Source of the DNA: Perkinsus olseni
Lineage: Eukaryota; Perkinsozoa; Perkinsida; Perkinsidae
Direction of reading: 5' to 3'
DNA length: 51,312 nucleotides
Assembly: GCA_013115135.1 (NCBI GenBank)
Contig: JABANP010000393.1
Location: 1 to 51,312, forward strand
This document shows, piece after piece, positions 10,621 through 20,400 of this stretch (positions are counted from its first letter, which is position 1; every line of letters starts with the position of its first letter). Position numbers and translations under genes: made by a program. The notes under the pieces were generated by a model, which was not told the origin of the DNA, did no database searches, and saw only the letters and a list, made by a program, of their open reading frames with translations.

Positions 10621-11943
10621 AGCTGCACATTTTACCACCGCCGCTCTGTTACATTACTTTCAAGTTTCCCCTACTGTTAGTCTGCCTGTGGTTATCGATT
10701 GGTGTTAGACGGGTCTTGTGTTGTGAGTAGCGGGATTCAAGATCGACATGTTGTTCCTCAAACAATTAAAAACCTGAGCAATCATCACGAGACTACGCGC
10801 GAACACTGTCAAATATCGAACTCATGGGTGTGAGTTCATAGTCCACTGATTGTAGAGTCCAGTAATCATTGCATGATTATTGCCGATAATTTATTGGATG
10901 TCCATCTACCCACTTATCCGTTGGTTTCACCATGGAAGTTGTCGATTCCTCAATGAGGGAGATTCTCTCGCCAACTCAGTATCGAACAACTCGACATTGC
11001 CATGAACACTCGATAAACAGGGTATTACATCCCAGGGCGGGAAAGCCTCTAGCTCTGGGCCCCACAGTCTGGGGACGTGAGGGTAGAGAAACTCGACTAA
11101 CTTGAGGATCCGAGATGGCAGCAGTCACAATACCCAATGCGCCGCGGTAACTTGAGGGCCAGGTGGGCGCCTGAGAACATTCTCACACCATCTCTGAGTG
11201 GCAGCCTGTTTCGCAACAGCTAACACCAGTGTCGAAGTCGTGCCTCGAATAGTGTAGAGAATGCTCCCCGAAGCCTCGGTTTATTCGTGGAGGGCGAGTC
11301 GAGCTCGCAAAGAAACTGACCGGTTCTTCGGTGCGACCCACACGTCATCGCAGGGAAACAGCACGCCACCGGAATTGCCGATTGACGAGTAAACACCGGA
11401 ATATATGGAAACTCTATTCTAGCTCACGCTAGTTGCTAGCCATGCTCGAAGATTCCAGCTTCGGCAGGAATCGTCGACTACTGAGCAACCGGAAACACGA
11501 GCTGATCTTCAACATAGTACTGAAGGAATGAGCGAAGAAAGCTTTGTGGACGCGTGAAAAGGTACAGACACTACAGCCAGTGGCGAATAACGGAAATATA
11601 TGAGGCCATACTGAGAATACCATTCTCTAAACATCATCATGCAACACTACCCCGCTACGTACCTACAGGCAAGGCCTTGGCGGCCCTTTGCTACACCAAG
11701 GGCCATCGCCCTCATCGGAAATGGTGTGACAACACCAGTTGTGGCAACTGAATATTCATAAAAACTTAGTTTGAGTAGAAAAAAATCTAATCTGATAACA
11801 GCTGCGCAAGGGCTAACAGGCAGCAACTCTTCGTAACCATCGACGATAATCGTCGATGATGTGGTAGCATTACACCAGACATAAGTGACATGAGTGACTC
11901 ATGATTGGCAGGAGAGCTGTAGACAGGCTGTGTTCTCGGTTCA
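10621..11943. other. intergenic with a short repeat copy
   Basis: No gene is supported. Small open frames at 11429-11623 (-) and 11554-11751 (+) overlap each other and look like chance. The stretch 10987-11035 is one copy of a roughly 48-bp repeat whose other copy lies at 13525-13573. Confidence 0.45.
10987..11035 (+). repeat. 48-bp dispersed repeat, copy 1
   Basis: It starts CAACTCGACATTG and includes GATAAACAGGGTATTACAT. It is near-identical to 13525-13573. This copy lies about 370 bp past the HBS1 stop codon. Confidence 0.75.
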
Positions 11944-12171
11944 TCATTCGCAGTAGAACTTGCCAAGTCCTTTGCAATAGGAGCCGTCCTGCATTCCACA
12001 GTAGGATGTCTGAGGGTTGCAGTATGCTTGCTCCGGAGAGCATCCCAGTTTCAAAGCCTTGAGGCTGCAGTAGGAGTCGTAAGTCACAGACGAGTTAACA
12101 TCCTCACCACCGACTATGCCACGAAAGACAAGGGAGAGAACGACGTAAACTAGGGTAGCAAAGGAGGTCAT
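11944..12171 (-). CDS. small secreted Cys-rich protein
   Basis: A 75-residue protein. The frame is open further upstream, but the ATG at 12171 is preferred because it begins a clean signal peptide (MTSFATLVYVVLSLVFRGIV). The mature part has six Cys in about 42 residues (YCSLKALKLGC, YCNPQTSYC, YCKGLGKFYC), a pattern of disulfide-stabilised secreted peptides. The repeated Y-C pairs recall the Cys-rich modules at the end of the FAD oxidase nearby (PGSYC), so the two may share a surface or cell-wall-binding role. That is inference. No family assignment is possible. Confidence 0.55.
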   Translation of the reverse strand: MTSFATLVYVVLSLVFRGIVGGEDVNSSVTYDSYCSLKALKLGCSPEQAYCNPQTSYCGMQDGSYCKGLGKFYCE

Positions 12172-13064
12172 ATGAAAGAGCGGAGAGTGCCGGCTACACC
12201 TGATGAATCGAGCAGCGCGCAAGAAGTTCACAATCCGAAAAAATCCCCCTGCTGGTTCTCCGCTGTCGTTCTGGTAGACGCAAGGCAAGTGTGGAGTCTC
12301 TTATTTTGAGCTCTCTTTCGACTGGATCTAGCTGTGTATGCACCGGAGTGAGAATAACGAATCGTTATTAACGATCAGCCCATCATCCCCTGAATGAGCG
12401 GGATAGGTTTTGAGTATCACGCAGCAGGTGAGCTCTGCACTACGGCTCAAAGAGACAAGCAAGCACTTGTGGCGCAGTGTCAGCTATTCTTATTCGCACG
12501 CAAGTACTTAGCTTCTGAGTCAGACTCAGTGAGTCACAACAAATGCGAGGCATCATTGCTATTCATGTCACTATATCCGTGTTGGTTGAACTTATTCATC
12601 GCGCGCAACCAGGAGAAGTCTTTCAATGAAGTCAAGGGTTGAAGTAAGGAAGGAATGACGAAAGGCGGCGACGAGATATAAGGTTTGGCATTCGCAGCTA
12701 ACCTACCGTCCCCATCAGCTTAACGGCTAGCTAGCGCGCATGTGAGAGGAAGCTCATCGAAATAATTCAGGGACCTCATGTAGGACGTATTGGCAATCGC
12801 AACCGTCATTATCAAACCAGCTTAGCCCAGCACACGGACTCCGGATTCCGGATCTGTCGCTATTTTGTAAGGCCTGCAGCCTCCCCTATTTATAGTATTC
12901 CGAGACAATTTCTGAGATCAAGCGAAGTGCCAGGTCCTGATATCGTCGTATTGCGGGAGGTTCGGGCTCAAAGCTGATTCTCTTGAAACAGGATCCTCCT
13001 GCTGAGCATTGACTTCAGAGTATTCGCTCTAGAGTCTTGACGTCTCTCAAGTTTCTGTCTCTTA
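12172..13064. other. intergenic or unresolved 5' part of the next gene
   Basis: I see no supported gene. An open frame at 12394-12642 (+) has no family match and no clear splice context. Exons of the gene ending at 13424 might lie here. Confidence 0.3.
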
Positions 13065-13424
13065 GTGAGTTGCGCAGCCAGAGTGAGATATCACGGCGCC
13101 TACTCGCAGAACCGATTCGTAAGGAATCGGAATATATCACGATGTGAACAAAACGATGTGAAAAGTTGTGTATCGATTAACGATTGGGATAACGATAGGT
13201 TATCAGTAGATGCTCAATCGTATAATATGATTCACCAATTTTTGAGAGACCCTTCCGCGGCCGATCAGAAGACACTCGTGAAGGCAACGAGTCTCGGGTC
13301 AACGAAGGTCGAGTTGTCGATTCCTGTGTGTGTGAGTTTCAAGTCTAACGCCGAAAACCGGCTGAGTCAGACTAGAACCGATGTGACTTTTCTCAAGGGG
13401 GATGAGGCTAGGGAAGTCTATTGA
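13065..13424 (+). CDS. possible terminal exon, unknown protein
   Basis: An open stretch of 119 codons ends at TGA 13422-13424. It directly follows CTCTTAG, a possible acceptor, and the frame start is a GTG, so it is probably an exon and not a full gene. Phrases such as KTLVKATSLGSTKVELSIP and RTDVTFLKGDEAREVY read like protein. An internal ATG (MIHQFLRDPSAADQ) is an alternative start. No family is recognised. Confidence 0.35.
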   Translation: MSCAARVRYHGAYSQNRFVRNRNISRCEQNDVKSCVSINDWDNDRLSVDAQSYNMIHQFLRDPSAADQKTLVKATSLGSTKVELSIPVCVSFKSNAENRLSQTRTDVTFLKGDEAREVY

Positions 13425-13524
13425 GCACAGAAAGTAGCGCTGAGGCAAACCTAAGATACTTTCTCTCCTCCCGGCAGGATCCAGGTCGTTTCCTCATCCT
13501 CATCTCCAGACTCAGCAAGGAACA

Positions 13525-13573
13525 CAACTCGACATTGACATAAACGCTGGATAAACAGGGTATAACATTCCAC
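13525..13573 (+). repeat. 48-bp dispersed repeat, copy 2
   Basis: The second copy of the repeat at 10987-11035, with GGATAAACAGGGTATAACAT at its core. It lies about 100 bp past the stop of the preceding open frame and just beyond the 3' end of the convergent FAD oxidase gene. Confidence 0.75.
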
Positions 13574-13625
13574 AACGGGCTAACCAGCCTTATTCGCTGG
13601 ACTATTCAAGAAAGAAAAAAACCCT

Positions 13626-15818
13626 TTAGCACTGACATGCCTTGTTGGAGCCCCAGCACAAAGAAGGGGACTTCCAGTACATACAATAAGACCCGGGCAA
13701 CGAGGCTGCGCACTCACTGTCAGCTTTTCTGCAGTTTGGTTGCACAGTAGACGACGATGTCGTTGGTGATACGGTCGAAGAAGTAGTGAAGGGCTCTGAG
13801 GTGGTGAGAGATGTAGTCTTCGAAGGTCCACCGCAGTGGCAAGGCTCATTGCTACCCCAACATACTGGTGGATTCTGGTCAGTCTTGCAGTATGATCCGG
13901 GGTAGTAGGCAGCGCACTTGGCATCTGCAACAGAGCAATCACCCGATGCACCAGTGGTAGAGGTCTCCGCGTTTGATGTTGATGCCGCGGTAGTTGATGA
14001 CAGAGTTGTTGTAGTTATTGTTGTTGTTGTTGTTGCTGAGGACCGGGTAGTCGTCGCAGAGGTGTGTGTTGCGGTAGTAGTGGTGGTAGTGGGTTGCACA
14101 GTAGTGGAAGAAGTGGTGGTAGCAGTAGAGGTAGTGTGAGAGAAGGGAGTTGTTGTAGAGACGGTAGTCGTCACCGCACTGGTCGGGAGCGTCCTACCAC
14201 AAATCTTGTCATCGATCTGAATGGTCATGTCCTCAATGGGAGAGAAGCTGAACATATCGATGCTGTTGTACTTGCACTTCACCTGCTGCAACCTAGGATA
14301 CGTACTGGCGCTAGGGAAGTACTGCTGAATCCACTCATAGTGGTTGCTCAAGTCAGAGTCGATGTAGTTCTGATAAGCCTGGTTGAGCGACACCGGAAGA
14401 ACAGTATCATAAGCCTTATGAAGCCACTCAATCCTAGCCTCGGGGACGGCCTCACCGGAGTACCAACTGGCAATCATTTGCAAGTGCCAGCCGCTGATGC
14501 GATGGTCGAACGCAGTGCACTTGCCTTGGGACGGGTCGCAGTCCTGAGGCTCCTCGCTCATGGCATGACCGTAGAAATCGAACTGCAAAACACACTCGGT
14601 GTTCCACCGACAGATAGGGTCGAGACTGAGCTCAGCCATCGCCTCCAGGGTGCCGAGATCGACGTCCTCGGGGAAGTAGAGGGACTTGGCCTTGTACGGG
14701 TTGGCATTATTTTTGCTCCAATCCCAGCACTCGTTCATCGAGCTTTCAAGTTCACTTTCGGTGCAGTGTTGCAAACCATTGGGAGGGTAGAAGTCCATCC
14801 AGGCGGCCGCAGTGCAGTCCGCCCAGAACCACATGGCCTTGCCGAAGCTCTGCTGAATGATGGAGTACTTTTCGATACCGACCGTATCAGCTAGGGCTTG
14901 GACCTTCTGCTGGCATGAAGTGCAGTCGCCGGACTCATCACAGATGCACTGAGCGCTGTATTGAATCGCACCACCACCGAGGAACTTGCCGATGCCGAAC
15001 ATCTCAGGACCAGCAGCGGAGGAGTGCATGAAGGTTTGGAAAGACTTGATACGCCGAGCTTGAAAGGAGGGGTTGATATCAGCGTTCTTGCCGGAGATGA
15101 CCACCACATTGGAGACGGGGAAGGCTCGGTAACGTAGAGTGACAATAACGCCGTAGTTGCCGCCCATGCCCCCTCGCAAGGCGAAGAGAAGATCAGAGTA
15201 CTCGTTGTAAGCTGTCGCTGTTACCAATTGGAATTTCTCAGTAGCGTCGTCGTAGACAACAACATCAGCAGAGACAAGCCTATCCGCTGTTACCCCGTAC
15301 TTGGCCGACGATAGACCATGACCTCCTCCTGAGATCAGACCGGCGACACCGACCGTAGGACCAGAGCCACCAGCAAGACCTAGCGGGGGGTCGTGACGGG
15401 CCAGGCGCGAGTACACTTCTAGGAGCCTCAAACCCGCACCTAAGGATGCGATGTATTGACCATCTTCCTCGACCACGTCGAAGTCAGTGAGCTTCTCGAG
15501 GTCCATAACGATGCCACCGTTGATGGTCGATTCACCGATATAGGAGCTACCCTCATTGCTGCGAACTGCGACGGGGGTATCTTCGTCATGGCAAATCTCT
15601 AGGACGCCGATAACGTCATCTGAAGAGCTAACGTTGACCATAGCAGCTGGACTATAACCGTGGGCTTCATCGAAGCGCTCATTATAGGGCGGGGGGATGT
15701 TCTTAGTTTGGACTTGGCCAGGGAAGGCCTCCTCAAGACGCTCCACTGCGGACTGAACAGTACAGGATACCAGCCTAGCAACGACCGTGAAGAGGAAGAA
15801 ATAACGCCCTACGAACAT
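13626..15818 (-). CDS. secreted FAD-linked (BBE-like) oxidase with Cys-rich tail modules
   Basis: A single 730-codon frame with no introns. A signal peptide (MFVGRYFFLFTVVARLVSC) is followed by an FAD-binding PCMH domain (roughly 50-235; GSGPTVGVAGLISGGGHG, YGVTADRLVSADVVV, FALRGGMGGNYGV), a substrate domain and a C-terminal BBE segment (QAYQNYIDSDLSNHYEW). A Thr-rich linker then joins two Cys-rich modules (YYPGSYC...CWGS and SLPGSYC...CWGS) that look like small carbohydrate- or wall-binding units. The family usually oxidises sugars or alkaloids with O2. Unlike bicovalent members, the RSGGH-type His site reads VRSNEGSSY and the CPTVG-type Cys site reads SGPTVG, so neither covalent flavin anchor is present. 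Extracellular location is inferred. Confidence 0.9.
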   Translation of the reverse strand: MFVGRYFFLFTVVARLVSCTVQSAVERLEEAFPGQVQTKNIPPPYNERFDEAHGYSPAAMVNVSSSDDVIGVLEICHDEDTPVAVRSNEGSSYIGESTINGGIVMDLEKLTDFDVVEEDGQYIASLGAGLRLLEVYSRLARHDPPLGLAGGSGPTVGVAGLISGGGHGLSSAKYGVTADRLVSADVVVYDDATEKFQLVTATAYNEYSDLLFALRGGMGGNYGVIVTLRYRAFPVSNVVVISGKNADINPSFQARRIKSFQTFMHSSAAGPEMFGIGKFLGGGAIQYSAQCICDESGDCTSCQQKVQALADTVGIEKYSIIQQSFGKAMWFWADCTAAAWMDFYPPNGLQHCTESELESSMNECWDWSKNNANPYKAKSLYFPEDVDLGTLEAMAELSLDPICRWNTECVLQFDFYGHAMSEEPQDCDPSQGKCTAFDHRISGWHLQMIASWYSGEAVPEARIEWLHKAYDTVLPVSLNQAYQNYIDSDLSNHYEWIQQYFPSASTYPRLQQVKCKYNSIDMFSFSPIEDMTIQIDDKICGRTLPTSAVTTTVSTTTPFSHTTSTATTTSSTTVQPTTTTTTATHTSATTTRSSATTTTTITTTTLSSTTAASTSNAETSTTGASGDCSVADAKCAAYYPGSYCKTDQNPPVCWGSNEPCHCGGPSKTTSLTTSEPFTTSSTVSPTTSSSTVQPNCRKADSECAASLPGSYCMYWKSPSLCWGSNKACQC

Positions 15819-16214
15819 AGTGGCTTGAAAATAGCAGTGTAAGTGCGCGCTGGTGGTGAGGAGATAATGGAGACGCTAATACACAATAACGGGACAGAAC
15901 AGCTTAGTGCCTCCTTGTCGCGTGTTCGGTTGTGTCTATTGGTCGCTTAGGGTACGGAGGTACTCGTATGATGATGAGGCCTCAATTGCTAGTTCGCGCG
16001 GGCGTTAATTCTAATAAGGTGAGATATGAGTGTATCACTCTCATGAGGTTCATTTATAGCTACCAGTGATTCCGGCGCGCCACATGTGCGTTAACTTGCG
16101 TACTTCCTCGCGTTTACTGGACTTTACACGCAGACACAACTTTCATAACACAGCAACTGCTCCCCGCTGAAAAATAGAGACATTAGTAATAAGATGTTCA
16201 CTGTCACTGTCACG
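15819..16214. other. upstream region of the oxidase and 3' flank of the GTPase gene
   Basis: No gene is seen. It should contain the oxidase promoter, but I recognise no TATA box or other defined element. Confidence 0.35.
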
Positions 16215-17199
16215 TCAATGCCAGTGCTTAGATAAGGATCGTATCGCTTTGCTGAAGCTTTTCCTTTTGTGCTGCCTTCGGTGGCTCGAGGAGCGACTTC
16301 GACGTTTCATAGACGACTTGAGCCCAGTCGGGCACTTCCGGTAGGCCGCCTCTGCTACGGCAAGAAACACGTCCCAGACTCCGTCACCTGTCTGGGCCGA
16401 GGTAGGATAGAATCCCAGGATGGGGTTCATCGATGTTAGAGGAACTGTAGAGGAATCGAAGGACGTGAAAAGCTGAGAAGGGAACACGCAATCGTGACCG
16501 CCGAGAGGGAAAGACCCGACTTACGGCCGCACCGTCGTCTGCAGTTTGTCGGCAGAGGTCGGCCTTGTTGCCCGCGAATGCGACAGGTATAGACGGCTCA
16601 TTGGTATGGATGAGATCCAGCATCCTGAGAGGCAGTGAATGATGGAGAACGCGAGAGAAACGCCCTCCCCGAGGATCGAACCCGGAGTCTCGGCAAGACC
16701 TACTCGTGTACTGATGTATAGCCCTCCACCTCATTGCTCTGGTCATACACAATAACAGCTCCGCTAGCACCATGCAGCACATGCGGAATCATACTGAGCA
16801 AGTCCTCCTCAAAACTTATAGCCCATACCTACGGTGACACGGACTGAAGGGACGGCGAGGGAGAATTAATGCGCCCACCTTGAGCATTATACGGACGCCA
16901 GGAGGGATTGCCACGGTCTTCCGCATGAACGTCACACCCACGGCGTGCTGCTCTGCATCGTCGCAGATGAACCTGAGCACAGCAGCAATATGAACAGAGG
17001 CTATCGGACAAGAGGCTCACCGGTCCTTCACAAAACGGTGAATCAGGCAACTTTTGCCAGCGGAGGGCATGCCAATGACGACTATCTTGAACCTCGGCAG
17101 ATCCGCTAGTGCAGAGTCTTCCGACTCCGAATCGGTTGAGGAGAAACTCGCACTCGAGGATGATTCATGCGGGCTCTCCCTCGGAGACTTCGAGCTCAT
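16215..17199 (-). CDS. Rab-like small GTPase with a degenerate G3 motif
   Basis: Exons from the right: MSSKSPRESPHESS... through PRFKIVVIGMPSAGKSCLIH (G1), then FICDDAEQHAVGVTFMRK (switch I), VWAISFEEDLLSMIPHVLHG, then LDLIHTNEPSIPVAFAGNKADL (G4), then TSAQTGDG (G5) and a basic, Ser-rich tail ending KHWH. The core follows Rab proteins, but the WDTAGQE motif has become WAISFEE and the switch I Thr is Ala, so GTP hydrolysis is probably lost. There is no C-terminal prenylation Cys. A Ser/Glu-rich N-terminal extension precedes the core. An upstream in-frame ATG at 17307 is an alternative start. The intron at 16665-16729 is tRNA-like, but its splice phase misses by one nucleotide. Confidence 0.82.
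16665..16729 (-). other. tRNA-derived intron of the Rab-like gene (sense)
   Basis: A 65-nt insertion sits between QSNE and RFSRVLHHSLP. It starts GTGGAGGGC and ends TCGGGGAG, with B box GGTTCGATCC (16673-16682) in the sense of the gene. Removing it restores Rab-like spacing, but the reading phase then misses by one base. A base error in the adjacent G run or a different acceptor is possible. Confidence 0.6.
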
Positions 17200-17431
17200 A
17201 TAGACGGTCAACTGAAATATGCCGATCCCGGCCCTTAGAGGGTCGATTTCTCTCGGTAGAACTTCTCCCCGCCTTTGTCGCGCAACTGAATCTGCCGTAT
17301 TCAGCACTATTGCTATTTCGCTATGGGCTGTGATGGACGGGGCTGCGCCTCCGAGCTTCCATAACGCAACAATAAGAGTGAATAAAAAACGGGCTCATCC
17401 GAGGAACAGCAGGCAAATATCACACATGGTT

Positions 17432-20400
17432 TTACCCAAAGAATTCAACGATAATCCGATGGTCTTTTTGGAGCTTCTCAATAGAGACATTCCCGGCGAC
17501 TTCGCGAATGGTGGCGAGGACCTGAACGGGCATCGCTCTTTCCGATGGAGACGAGTGCCACGCACGAACCTCTTTGCACATGACGGTTTGACCACAGACC
17601 ATGACCAAGCCCGGGGTCTCCGTCGAATTCAGCGCATCACGCAGGGCCGCGCGCAGAGTGTCGGAAGAACGTAAAATCTGAGTGTTCCATGGAACTAGGG
17701 AATGATGGATCGATCATCATCCACTTGCGTACATCCTGAACATGGCGCTTGGGGACGCCAGGCTCCCGTGATAGAGCCAGATGGAAGCAGATGTTTTCGC
17801 AGGCAGCGATCTCGGTGTCATACAGGATGTCTTCGCGAGTCCGGCAACCGAAAACTAGGTGACATCGTGTGCTAGTGGAGAGCTCAGAAAGCATCGCCCT
17901 GTAATGAGAAGACAGACTCTGAAACACACTCTCGGCTGGAGAAGGTGAGTCGCTCTGGAGAGGGACAATTTTCCTGGTACATCAGCAGTTGGAGTTGGGA
18001 TAAGGAAAGCCAAGAGCTAGGCTGCAATACTCACCTGAAGGGGGCAACGCCAGCACCAGTACAAACCATCACAATAGGTCCGAGTGGTAGCGGGTCTGGC
18101 AGCTTGAAAGTGGAAGATCGAATATTCAATCGACTGAGGAAAGAGAAATCTCGGCAGTGAACGCACGTCATGAACAACCTCAGAAACGTGTAGGGCGCAA
18201 AAGCACTCCCACGACCGCCGTTTCTAAAAGTCCCAGGCTCACAGTGGAGCACTCACATTTCGTCACCAGCCTTGACGGTCCCGCACAGATAGTTGCTAGC
18301 GACGCCCGTGTAAGCATCCTGCCCTTGAAGCCGAGGGTTCGTATGCCCGAGCTCTCGATCAAGGAGCGTGACTCGACACGAATGCATGAATTTCGAAGGT
18401 AACTTGGAGGGCAGGGCGTTGGAGAGAATCGAGCAGCAGATGCCGGCAAGACCTACAAGAAGACTAATTTCAATTACTACCATAGGTTTCAGATAGGCCT
18501 TCTCACCAGAGGTGCCCGGGTTGGCTCCGGTGTAACTTCTTAGTTTCTGTTTGGTACAAATCCTAGCGAATTCGACAAAGCTGATAGACGATGTATCAAC
18601 ACGAAAAAGATCGAAGAACTCTGCCAGGGAAAGATGGACCTAAGAGAGAGACGTCCGAGCTCTTTCACTTCAACATTCAACCTCTCGCTCAGTAGCGATC
18701 CCCAACGTCTGGCGCGGACCCTGGCTGATCCGATCCCGGCCTACACCTCCTCATCAAATGTACATTTCGCGCCGTACTGTATCCGCGTTACGAATCACCG
18801 ACAAAGGCCAAAGGCTATCCACTAGAGACCGATGAAGAGACTGTGATAGGGGCCACCGCGTACGCCGGAAGAATGCATCTGCTTCTGCAGTCCAACCACT
18901 TCCTTCAGCGCTGGATCGTACCGGGCCAAGGCTGATATCATTTGACGACTCGGAGGCGAGCGCAAGTCCAAGTAACTGCAGAAACGCGATAACGGTACTC
19001 CCCTCCGAGAACATTCCCGACTTACTAGAGAAGAACCTCTCTGATTGTAGATGGGACCGGAAGAGGGCATCTGAAGGTGTGCATTACAAGCCGTTCGCGG
19101 ATATTCACTTGAAGTTGACCATAATTTTTCCGAAAGCTACACAAGGGCTCCTCCTGACAGGTGAACCGTCACCTACTCGCATGATCGGCCGAGGACGGGA
19201 AACGCAAGAATGTGCTGGAAAGTTGTGAGAGGGAGCAGTACGGTTGCAGGCTACTGGGCGAGAATGCTCAGCTTCACAAGTTTTGCTTGCTCGCCGTCCT
19301 ATTTTTTTCCACTCTTTTAGACATGGACCTGCAATTCGCCATGTATGCGTCGCCCGACTGAGAGATGTGCGTCATGGACTTCGACGAACTGCCACGCAGG
19401 TTGACAACTGAGTACCGCATGAACGGTCCACAGTTGAGCCAATATTAGTATGCCTTCCTCTGTCACTCGGCGACCAGCAGTACCCCGCCTTCTCGTCTCC
19501 AGCTAGCCGAGGTGGAATTGAGAGAACAGGAATGAGTGAAGCAGTCACGGTATGATGAGTCTTACCTTCCCGCTCCTCCGCGAAGCTGCCCCTCAGGCCT
19601 ACTAAACATTGATTACACTTACAGCAGCTGTGCAATGATCAAAGCACAGCCCAATGCGCCTCTGTGATCACAAGGCACCTCTGAGAGGACAATGCGCCTC
19701 CTGAGAGCAATTTGCAAAATAATCTCAGAACCTCATGAGGTCCCAAATGATACCCCAGTAACTGGGGCCCAGTTCCTGTATCATAGATTTCTCCGGAAAC
19801 AATCTCGCTGTTTTCTCTGCACACTCGCGAAGAGCAACCGAACGATCATTCTCTCTCGTCAGTTGGCGAGCCAGTTGGTAATCACGCCACTCCTGCTGTG
19901 CCTGCGGACTCCAAACTTCGGAGTAGCCTGAGCATCAGTTTCTGAGGCGGCGTATGGACTCCCTACTAGGGAGGGGGCCCCTCCGATGGGCGACAACAGC
20001 AGTATCAGAGTCGGTCAAGTCGATGGCGTCAGCATCAGGAGAGCACGGCTCACCATCAGGAGGGCACGGTTCAGCATCAGGAGGGCACGAATCACCACCC
20101 GGAGGGAGCGGAGTTTCTCATGAGATTGTCCGAGTAGGATTCATTCATGCAAACTTTCGTCACTACTGCATGAACAACATTCTGAAACGATTTCATGTGT
20201 TCGACGGCACTCAGTCGCCAGCAATATGCGATATTGCTGGGTCACCATGAGCGACCGACGGTCGCCGACTGTCCACCGAGGACGATACACTACTTTCCAT
20301 CGATCGGCTCGAAATCAATCCAATAATCCAGCTTCCCAGATAGCTCGAAGGTTCTCACAAAGTACTCCACATCTTCCTGTGAATTTGCTGGGAGCACCTC

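Noticed and set aside
14064..14894. 276-codon plus-strand open frame
   Set aside because: It lies entirely antisense to the FAD oxidase coding sequence and reflects its codon bias, including the Thr-rich linker.
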